Origin: Clostridia bacterium
Lineage (GTDB): Bacteria > Bacillota > Clostridia > TANB77 > CAG-508
Length of the DNA: 6,192 nucleotides
Assembly (NCBI GenBank): GCA_900752095.1
Contig: CAADUD010000157.1
Span: 1 to 6,192 of the forward strand
Direction of reading: 5' to 3'
The position numbers were made by a program, and so were the translations under genes. The notes under the pieces are model-generated. The model was given only the letters and a program-made list of their open reading frames with translations, did not search any database and had not been told where the DNA came from. Of the stretch, positions 1 through 5,473 are shown one piece after another; position 1 is the first letter of the stretch; every line of letters starts with the position of its first letter.

Positions 1-973
1 CCGGATCAGCTTCTAAGAAGTTTCCAGTCAGTGATTTATTTATTAATTTACACCTATTGCTAGTGCAAAACTCCTTATAACTACACTCATAGCATGTACT
101 ATTTTCTTTAGAGTATATCTTTTTTAAAGTTTCAACTTTTAAATAGTCTATACCTGTATAAATATCTCCAATCATTAATTTAGAATCACCAACAATTACA
201 GAACATGGATATATATCTCCATTAACATCTATATTAAATGCTCCATATCCTCCATTGCATAATCCTGATTTTTGCTTCATAAACAAATCTTTATCTACAA
301 GACCTACTTTTATCTTAGAATATATATTTTCTTTTCTATTTATAAATTTATCAATCTTCTTCATTTCATTTTCAATAATTTTAATTTTTTCTAAACTCCA
401 CTTCTTATCATAGTAATCAAAGGCTGGAGCTATATAATTAAAACCATTTTCTATTAAAGATAAAATATTTTCATATAATGAATCTACCGTTTCTGTGTTA
501 ATAGTCATTCTAACTCTCAAATCTGGACGTACTTTCAATAGTTTTACTGCTGTTCTTATTGCTTCATCATAACTTCCATTTCCATTAATATATTTCCGAT
601 TTAAATCATGTGTTAATTTATTTCCATCAATACTAATTGTTAATGAATACTTAAAATCATTTACTAAGGTTTTATAAATTTCATCATTTATAATTGTTCC
701 ATTTGTAGTAATCCCAAAATTAATACGCCTAGTATCGATATTTTCTTTTAATGATTTAATAAAATACTTTATTAAATCATATTCTAACAAAGGCTCTCCC
801 CCATGAAATATTACATTTATATTTTCATCTACCTTCTTTATTGTTTTACATATAAATTCAATAGTCTTATCTGCAGTTTTTATATCCATAGATGCAGCTA
901 ACTTATTATTGCCCTCATAGCAATACTTACAAGATAAATTACATCTTCTGGTAACCCAAATTGTAAAATCCAT
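1..973 (-). CDS. Radical SAM/SPASM peptide-modifying enzyme, second of tandem pair (3' end outside window)
   Basis: The reading frame stays open for 324 codons to the left edge, so the C-terminus is missing. The radical SAM cluster motif C-N-L-S-C-K-Y-C is at residues 11-18 (C11, C15, C18), preceded by the strand FTIWVTRR, and HGGEP (57-61) is the S-adenosylmethionine-binding GGE motif. A C-terminal SPASM domain is visible: C239-x12-G252-x4-C257, then C294-x2-C297-x5-C303-x4-C308, with the last expected cysteine beyond the edge. This pattern binds two auxiliary [4Fe-4S] clusters in enzymes that install thioether, C-C or related crosslinks in peptides, or that mature sulfatases. There is no N-terminal extension, unlike the upstream partner. 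The start is uncertain: ATG 973 has only a weak AGG upstream, while in-frame ATG 988 overlaps the end of the partner gene and would add MNRYN-N. Either way the two genes are translationally adjacent. It may belong to the clostridial Cys-rich-peptide maturase group, but that is a guess; the substrate is not visible. Confidence 0.9.
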   Translation of the reverse strand, partial: MDFTIWVTRRCNLSCKYCYEGNNKLAASMDIKTADKTIEFICKTIKKVDENINVIFHGGEPLLEYDLIKYFIKSLKENIDTRRINFGITTNGTIINDEIYKTLVNDFKYSLTISIDGNKLTHDLNRKYINGNGSYDEAIRTAVKLLKVRPDLRVRMTINTETVDSLYENILSLIENGFNYIAPAFDYYDKKWSLEKIKIIENEMKKIDKFINRKENIYSKIKVGLVDKDLFMKQKSGLCNGGYGAFNIDVNGDIYPCSVIVGDSKLMIGDIYTGIDYLKVETLKKIYSKENSTCYECSYKEFCTSNRCKLINKSLTGNFLEADP

Positions 974-983
974 ATTATTATAC

Positions 984-2234
984 CTATTCATCCCATAATA
1001 TTTTTTCTAATACTTTTTTATGATTTATACATCTTTCCTTAAATTCTCTTTCATTATTTTGAAGTCTTGCAATTTCTTCAACACAACTCCAACAAAACAA
1101 ATTAACATCACATTCCTTACACTTTTCATAATGATCTGGTTGTATACTTCTTAAACTGTTCCCTATTAAATACTCATCTCTAGTTCTTTTCATAGCATCC
1201 TCAAGCGTTGTAATTTCTAAAATATTAAATAATTTAAATTTTTCACTTATCAAATTGCCACACGGGTATACCCAGCCATCATAATTAATTGCTAAGTCTG
1301 AAACTCCAGCTCCACATCTAATGCTACGTAAATTCATTCTTGCATCAGATAAATCATCTATCTCAATATTATTATCTATTTCTTTATTAATCTTAATAAA
1401 CTTATCTGAATTTTTTAATCCACGCCCTACCGGTGCAAATATTCTTATAACCGCCTGAGTACCAAGTTCTTTATTTAATTCTAAAAAACCTTTTTTTAAC
1501 TCTTTATTATAATCACTAATAACCATAGATAAGTAAATTTCATCAAATCCTCGCTCTTTTAATAAGTTAATACTTCGAATAACTTTATTAAATACACCTT
1601 TTCCCCTAATTTCACTACATGAATCTTCATCTATACCATCTATACTAATATCTAAACGATTTACATTAGCAATAAGTCTATCTACATTAGCTTCATTAAT
1701 TAATGTAGCATTTGTTGCAATATCAATTTTTCCTTTATAATTTTTTCGTGTATAATCTAAAATTTCCCAGAAATCACTTCTAACCATAGGTTCTCCACCA
1801 GAGAACACTAATTTAGGAATACCATACACCTCTATTTTATCTATTACTTTTTTTAGTTCTTCAAAACTTAATATTCTTTTATACTCGCTAATAAAATCAG
1901 CATCTACACAACAATGCTTACATTTCAAATTGCATTGATTTGTCAAATTTATATAAATAGTATCTACTTTTTCATCAATATTTAAATTGTTATCTAACAA
2001 TTTCATTTTATATAATATTCTTATCAAGTTATCTATATAGACTCTATCTTCTCTATCCTCTATACACTTCAATAATTCCTCTGAATTTAATTTATTATAA
2101 ATGCCTCGCTCTATTATACTAATACATTCTTTTGAAATTTTAATCCATTCTCCAGAATCTCTATTGGTCAATATTACTCTATTTCCTCGTTCTAGTTTCC
2201 TATAGTTTTCACTAAATTTCAAACATATCCCCAT
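984..2234 (-). CDS. Radical SAM/SPASM peptide maturase with N-terminal extension
   Basis: The protein has 416 residues and is complete. Residues about 1-88 form an N-terminal extension with no cysteine cluster; its pattern of short strands and helices (VILTNRDSGEWIKIS, then helices near 35-80) resembles the PqqD-like peptide-recognition domains fused to many RiPP maturases, but that assignment is inferred. The radical SAM core carries C101-x3-C105-x2-C108 and SGGEP (145-149). The SPASM domain is complete: C307-x12-G320-x4-C325, C372-x2-C375-x5-C381-x2-C384 and C402. Together these imply three [4Fe-4S] clusters and reductive cleavage of S-adenosylmethionine to start radical chemistry on a peptide, in the cytoplasm. 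ATG 2234 follows a good ribosome binding site (GAGGGAG, 2240-2246). The next radical SAM gene begins within about 11 bases of its stop or overlaps it, so the two are co-expressed. The promoter at 2615-2643 is the likely source of the transcript. Whether the product epimerises, crosslinks or otherwise alters the peptide cannot be read from the sequence. Confidence 0.92.
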   Translation of the reverse strand: MGICLKFSENYRKLERGNRVILTNRDSGEWIKISKECISIIERGIYNKLNSEELLKCIEDREDRVYIDNLIRILYKMKLLDNNLNIDEKVDTIYINLTNQCNLKCKHCCVDADFISEYKRILSFEELKKVIDKIEVYGIPKLVFSGGEPMVRSDFWEILDYTRKNYKGKIDIATNATLINEANVDRLIANVNRLDISIDGIDEDSCSEIRGKGVFNKVIRSINLLKERGFDEIYLSMVISDYNKELKKGFLELNKELGTQAVIRIFAPVGRGLKNSDKFIKINKEIDNNIEIDDLSDARMNLRSIRCGAGVSDLAINYDGWVYPCGNLISEKFKLFNILEITTLEDAMKRTRDEYLIGNSLRSIQPDHYEKCKECDVNLFCWSCVEEIARLQNNEREFKERCINHKKVLEKILWDE

Positions 2235-2246
2235 ATATTCTCCCTC

Positions 2247-2506
2247 TAATCACTTATATTTATAAATATGAGTTTACCAGTGTATCTTCTACCTTGTGTA
2301 TAAATTGCACTAGACTTATCCTTAGAAATAATTTTAGTTATAATGATTCCATTCACATATTATTTAGATACTATAACTATTATTTCTCCTAATTCAATAA
2401 GATTTTTCCCCTATTTTAATTAAATAATCTCAAATACTTATTTCTGCCATCTGTAATAATTCATATACATATACATTTCCATTTAATCTTTTGTCTTTAT
2501 TGTCAT
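2247..2506 (-). pseudogene. Internally deleted, frameshifted relic of an ABC transporter ATPase gene
   Basis: The 5' end copies the start of the intact ATPase gene: TGAGGTGAA, then ATGACAAT and about seven codons (MTIKTKD against MTINIKG). The sequence then jumps to a counterpart of ATPase residues 214-288, so roughly 200 codons holding Walker A, the Q-loop, the signature, Walker B and the H-loop are gone. Hand alignment in shifting frames gives NG..ELLQMAE against NG..ELLNNAE, then LIEL.(9).SK-stop-YVNGIIITKIIS against LEL.(9).SKQYVDGKIMTKIIS, then VEDTLVNSYL against AEVTLEDAYL. Twelve of 20 residues match around the YV.G.I.TKIIS core. Nonsense codons replace Trp229 (TGA, 2430-2432), Gln252 (TAA, 2360-2362) and a tyrosine near the end (TAA, 2260-2262). 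The frame shifts near 2404 and again near 2296. An active ATPase cannot be made. The divergence suggests an old duplication or a related second transporter rather than a recent copy. Confidence 0.82.
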
Positions 2507-2520
2507 AATTTTCACCTCAG

Positions 2521-2552
2521 TATTCCTATAAGTTAATATAAATATTCCTATA
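2521..2552 (-). repeat. Two identical 10-base direct repeats, 22 bases apart
   Basis: On the minus strand TATAGGAATA occurs at 2552-2543 and again at 2530-2521, separated by 12 bases. The centre spacing of 22 bases is about two helical turns, the geometry used by several response regulators that bind direct repeats. The pair lies between the promoter candidate and the ribosome binding site of the ATPase relic. A regulatory role is inferred only; in A/T-rich DNA the GG core makes chance less likely but does not exclude it. Confidence 0.4.
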
Positions 2553-2559
2553 TATAAGT

Positions 2560-2647
2560 ATTTATATTTTAATGTAAATAAACTTTTCCAACTCCCAATT
2601 TGTTTATTTCTTATATTGTACCAAAATTTATATTTATTGTAAATAAA
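2560..2647 (-). repeat. Pair of ~22-base imperfect direct repeats around the promoter
   Basis: The segment at 2647-2626 (minus strand) and the one at 2582-2560 share the pattern TTTATTTACA-(A/T)-TAAA-TATAAAT and differ by one substitution and one inserted base. The first copy supplies the -35 hexamer TTTACA of the promoter candidate. The second also contains TTTACA, followed 16 bases later by TATATA, a poorer second promoter. They could be duplicated promoter or operator units, or simply A/T-rich similarity. Confidence 0.4.
2615..2643 (-). promoter_or_regulatory. Vegetative-type promoter for the relic and radical SAM genes
   Basis: Minus strand TTTACA (2643-2638) and TACAAT (2620-2615) are separated by exactly 17 bases. 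Each hexamer matches five of six positions of the primary sigma-factor consensus. Transcription would start near 2608, giving a leader of about 375 bases that runs through the ATPase relic before the first radical SAM gene at 2234. No other comparably good promoter was seen between the relic and that gene. Confidence 0.55.
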
Positions 2648-2697
2648 TACCTTATTTAATTTTTAAACGATTAAAGTATTCTTTTAATATTACTTAT

Positions 2698-3570
2698 TTA
2701 ATACATCTTCATCATATATAAATAAGCATCCTCTAGTGTTACTTCTGCTCTTATACAATCTATTCTAGGTTTTTCTTCTGATATAATTTTAGTCATTATC
2801 TTACCATCTACATATTGTTTAGACGATATTGTTGCATATCTAGATAACTCTAATATTTCTTTTTCATTTGTTATTAAACAATTCCATACATGATTTTCTG
2901 CATTATTTAACAATTCGCTTATTTCTCCATTAAATATTAAATTACCTTTCTGCATAATCCCTAATTTATTGCATGTAGATGCTATATCTTCAATTACATG
3001 TGTTGAAAAGATAACAGTTCTTGTTTCTCCAAAATCAACTAATAAGTTCCTAATTTTTATCCTTTCTTCTGGATCTAATCCTGTTGTAGGTTCATCTACA
3101 ATTAGAATTGGTGGTTCATTTAATAAAGCTTGAACTAAACCAACTCTTCTTTTCATTCCACCAGAAAGTTGTTTATTCTTCTTATTCTGTTTATCTATCA
3201 ACCCTGTTTTTTCTAAATAATAATCTATTCTATCTTTGCATATGTTTTTTGGTATTCCTGACATTCTCCCTAAATATTCAAGTGAATCTCTAACTGTCAA
3301 GCTTGGGTATACTTCTAACTCCTGAGGTAGATATCCAATTTGTTTCTGTATCATTTCATAATTATTTTTTTCTAAGTTAATTCCATTAATTAAAATATTT
3401 CCTTTTGATACTGGCAATATTGTTGTTAAAACTCTCATTAACGTAGTTTTCCCTGCTCCATTTTCTCCTAATAAGCCATATATTCCTTTTTCAATATTTA
3501 GGTTTAGATTATCTATAGCTTTAGTACCATTATTAAATTCTACAGTTAACCCTTTTATATTAATTGTCAT
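2698..3570 (-). CDS. ABC transporter ATP-binding protein (ABC-2 type exporter)
   Basis: This 290-residue protein is the cytoplasmic motor of the transporter whose two permeases precede it. All ATPase motifs are intact: Walker A GENGAGKTT (35-43), Q-loop Gln83 in YLPQE, signature LSGGMKRR (135-142), Walker B ILIVDEP (155-161) with Glu160 as catalytic base, D-loop following in TTGLDP, and the H-loop histidine H191 in STHVIED. The roughly 75-residue tail after the core is typical of the CcmA/BcrA-like ATPases that energise ABC-2 permeases for peptide export or self-protection. ATG 3570 lies inside the end of the permease gene, 11 bases before its last base, behind GAGGTG (overlapping codons Glu-Val), so translation is probably coupled. 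A decayed relative of the gene lies downstream at 2247-2506. Substrate is unknown; the neighbouring radical SAM genes suggest a modified peptide. Confidence 0.95.
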   Translation of the reverse strand: MTINIKGLTVEFNNGTKAIDNLNLNIEKGIYGLLGENGAGKTTLMRVLTTILPVSKGNILINGINLEKNNYEMIQKQIGYLPQELEVYPSLTVRDSLEYLGRMSGIPKNICKDRIDYYLEKTGLIDKQNKKNKQLSGGMKRRVGLVQALLNEPPILIVDEPTTGLDPEERIKIRNLLVDFGETRTVIFSTHVIEDIASTCNKLGIMQKGNLIFNGEISELLNNAENHVWNCLITNEKEILELSRYATISSKQYVDGKIMTKIISEEKPRIDCIRAEVTLEDAYLYMMKMY

Positions 3571-4234
3571 ATCTCTTCACCTCATTTTTATAATAAATTA
3601 AGCTGCTTTTAAATACAGTCATTCCAAATAATACAATAATAGCTCCTATTAATTTTCCAATTACCCAACTATAATCTAAATCCTTAGTAAAGAACTCACA
3701 GAAAGCAAATATATTAGCACTTTTAAAAATATTCATTCCAATAGTTGAATTTAATAAGAACCAAATAAGTACAGCTATTCCTACGCCAATACCAATTTTC
3801 TTTGTAATATTCACTAATACTACAGTTAAATATCCGAAAAATGCGATACTTACTCCTGTTGCAATTAAAGTAATTATAAGCATTGATAAGTTATCCATTT
3901 TCCCTATATTATTATTGACTTTCATTAAATACAAACTATATTGAACTAATGCTAATAATTCTACAAATAACCAAGCTATAAAAAACCTTCTTTTTACTAG
4001 CCCTATTAAAACGTCTTTAGACTTTAACTTAATAACTTCATACCTTTTTTCTAAAATCTCTAAATAAAATAAATCTGAAAAGAAAAGAATAGACAAAAGT
4101 GAACTATATGGATCAATAACGCCTCCTATTTCATCAGCATATGCTAATGGAAAAATTATAGATAATAGCATTACATATATTATACAAATCCATAACTTAT
4201 ATTTACTAACTACAATTACTAAATCCTGCTTCAT
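3560..4234 (-). CDS. ABC-2 type permease subunit (smaller)
   Basis: I place the start at ATG 4234, whose A is also the last base of the upstream permease stop (TGATG), behind AAGGAG (4244-4249, 9-base spacing). A TTG at 4255 would add seven residues but has no better ribosome site. The 224-residue product is highly hydrophobic, with about six membrane segments (roughly residues 12-34, 44-60, 82-105, 116-138, 141-160 and 190-208) and Lys/Arg-rich cytoplasmic stretches such as EKRYEVIKLKSKD and VKRR. This is the six-helix layout of ABC-2 permeases. It has no large outer loop, in contrast to its partner, so the pair probably forms an asymmetric channel bound to the ATPase encoded next, with which it overlaps by 11 bases. 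Family assignment rests on topology and context; no sequence motif specifies the substrate. Confidence 0.85.
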   Translation of the reverse strand: MKQDLVIVVSKYKLWICIIYVMLLSIIFPLAYADEIGGVIDPYSSLLSILFFSDLFYLEILEKRYEVIKLKSKDVLIGLVKRRFFIAWLFVELLALVQYSLYLMKVNNNIGKMDNLSMLIITLIATGVSIAFFGYLTVVLVNITKKIGIGVGIAVLIWFLLNSTIGMNIFKSANIFAFCEFFTKDLDYSWVIGKLIGAIIVLFGMTVFKSSLIYYKNEVKRYDN

Positions 4235-5301
4235 CAAAAACGTCTCCTTTTCCAAACAACAGTTGCTATCATAAAAATAAGTATTGAAACTATTAATAAT
4301 GATATTTGATTAATATACATTCCTAAAGATATTTTAGTTTCAAAAAATATTTCAGGGAATCTAATAAATATACTTAAAGGATGTGTCTTATAATGAATAT
4401 TACCCTCTAATATTTCTGCACCTATATTAGAATAAAGAATATATAAAATCATAATAGGTATTGTTGGCAGTGGATTTTTAAATATAACTGTTACTAAACT
4501 ATGAATTGCAAGTGCCATCACTACACTTGGTAAAATAAATATTATTACATATTTAAAAATATCAAACATGGAAGAATTAAATCCCCACTTATATGCAATC
4601 TTCATAGCTAAAAAATTATAAAAAAGAGTTATCACAAATATTACTGGAATCATAGCTAAAAGCCCTGCTATAGCTTTCCCCCCAATATACTTTATAGATG
4701 ATATGGATTTGGTATGAATCAATTCATATATATCTCTTTTACAATCCTTCATATATAATATTGGAAATAACGCTATCATAAAGAATATTAAGCATACTCC
4801 AAAATAATCTACAAACTTTTTAGAAAACCACTCAGTATAATTTTCTTCTCCTAGTTTTTCTCTAATATAATTATTTGCTTCTTCTATAGTTGCTTGTTTC
4901 ATATTAGCATCATAAAAAGCATACTCTGCACTCTTATAGCCATAATTTTCATCTAAATATTTAGCAAAATCCTCTATACTAATTCCTCGTTTATACTCTT
5001 TAATTACCTCTTGAGCTTCATTAGGTTCTACATCTAATTCTTCAACTAAATTCTTATAAATTGTACTTAACGCCAGTTGTTCTTTTTCTTTATTATTTAC
5101 AGGAATATATCCATTCATTATATCTGCATCTGAAATGCTATTTTCATCTAAGGTAACAATTTGGCTGTCATTCTCAAAATATTTTACATCTAAATATTGA
5201 CATAGATTCACATATACATAGAAACAGCATAGTATTAATCCAATATAATAAAAGGGTTGTTTTATTATATCTTTAATAGTCATTTTTATTATTCCTCTCA
5301 T
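4234..5301 (-). CDS. ABC-2 type permease subunit with large extracytoplasmic loop
   Basis: The start is set at ATG 5301 because GGAGG (5310-5314) lies 8 bases upstream; an earlier in-frame ATG at 5316 overlaps that same GGAGG and is unlikely. A third candidate, ATG 5283, has GAGAGG 10 bases upstream. From 5301 the product has 355 residues. One membrane helix (about 16-36) is followed by a hydrophilic, acidic region of about 130 residues (37-166), then five helices (about 168-185, 211-235, 250-275, 279-297 and 330-350) and a KRRRF end on the inside. This helix-loop-five-helix topology is typical of ABC-2 permeases of the drug/bacteriocin export class. The loop sits outside the membrane and is the likely place for substrate or partner contact. 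The gene is first in the transporter operon and overlaps the next permease by one base (TGATG). Confidence 0.87.
   Translation of the reverse strand: MRGIIKMTIKDIIKQPFYYIGLILCCFYVYVNLCQYLDVKYFENDSQIVTLDENSISDADIMNGYIPVNNKEKEQLALSTIYKNLVEELDVEPNEAQEVIKEYKRGISIEDFAKYLDENYGYKSAEYAFYDANMKQATIEEANNYIREKLGEENYTEWFSKKFVDYFGVCLIFFMIALFPILYMKDCKRDIYELIHTKSISSIKYIGGKAIAGLLAMIPVIFVITLFYNFLAMKIAYKWGFNSSMFDIFKYVIIFILPSVVMALAIHSLVTVIFKNPLPTIPIMILYILYSNIGAEILEGNIHYKTHPLSIFIRFPEIFFETKISLGMYINQISLLIVSILIFMIATVVWKRRRF
4244..4249 (-). promoter_or_regulatory. Ribosome binding site deciding the second permease start
   Basis: AAGGAG lies inside the last codons of the upstream permease and 9 bases before the ATG of the TGATG overlap. 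It supports ATG 4234 over the upstream TTG at 4255, whose frame would begin across this site. Confidence 0.7.
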
Positions 5302-5309
5302 ATCCTTTG

Positions 5310-5314
5310 CCTCC
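5310..5314 (-). promoter_or_regulatory. Ribosome binding site deciding the first permease start
   Basis: GGAGG stands 8 bases before ATG 5301. Its first G is the last base of the earlier ATG (5316), which makes that earlier codon an implausible start. Confidence 0.7.
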
Positions 5315-5423
5315 ATTCTTTATTTTAAATTTTACCCTAAACTCCAAATCCCATTTATATATTTTGCCTTCACTACTTATCTTTAAGTTTATTTTAAATT
5401 CTAAATATCAAAAAAAAATCAAC

Positions 5424-5441
5424 TTTTGTAATTTTACAAAA
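5424..5441. repeat. Perfect 18-base inverted repeat upstream of transporter operon, possible operator
   Basis: TTTTGTAATTTTACAAAA has 8-base arms about a 2-base centre and lies between the terminator stem and the transporter genes, about 125 bases before the first start codon. No good -35/-10 pair was found in the 5302-5441 gap, which would suit a promoter that needs an activator. A binding site for the response regulator of the neighbouring kinase is a possible reading but is inference. It overlaps the U-tract side of the terminator, so part of the symmetry could belong to that. Confidence 0.4.
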
Positions 5442-5473
5442 AAAATTCCACCCTATTATTTAGGTGAAATTTT
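5438..5473 (-). terminator. Intrinsic terminator after the histidine kinase gene
   Basis: On the minus strand, AAAATTTCACCT and GGGTGGAATTTT form an uninterrupted 12-base-pair stem (two G-U pairs) around the loop AAATAATA (stem-loop 5442-5473), followed by TTTT. The stem begins at the base after the kinase stop codon. On the plus strand the stem is also followed by a short T run, so it could work in both directions. It separates the regulatory gene(s) from the transporter operon, which therefore needs its own promoter or partial read-through. Confidence 0.85.

Larger units (their letters stand above)
2235..2697. other. 463-base region without an intact gene
   Basis: This stretch separates the ABC transporter operon from the radical SAM pair. 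Reading in the minus direction it holds a weak, A/T-only imperfect hairpin (2646-2680) just past the ATPase stop, a promoter candidate (2615-2643), a pair of about 22-base direct repeats (2560-2582 and 2626-2647), a pair of 10-base direct repeats (2521-2530 and 2543-2552), and the ATPase relic (2247-2506). No open frame in it on either strand looks like a gene. The longest plus-strand frames found by eye are about 26 codons and lack a ribosome binding site. No Cys-rich peptide precursor is encoded here. Confidence 0.8.

Noticed and set aside
2342..2422. 26-codon plus-strand frame starting MIPFTYYL as a possible peptide precursor
   Set aside because: It has no ribosome site or cysteines and is antisense to the ATPase relic, whose homology explains the sequence.
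2646..2680. Hairpin after the ATPase gene as a terminator
   Set aside because: The stem is A/T-only apart from one G-C pair, has a four-base bulge, and lacks a clean T run; too weak to call, though partial termination cannot be excluded.
3108..3293. 61-codon plus-strand open frame
   Set aside because: It lies wholly antisense to the ATPase core, over the signature and Walker B coding region, and has no ribosome site; it is a shadow of the real gene.
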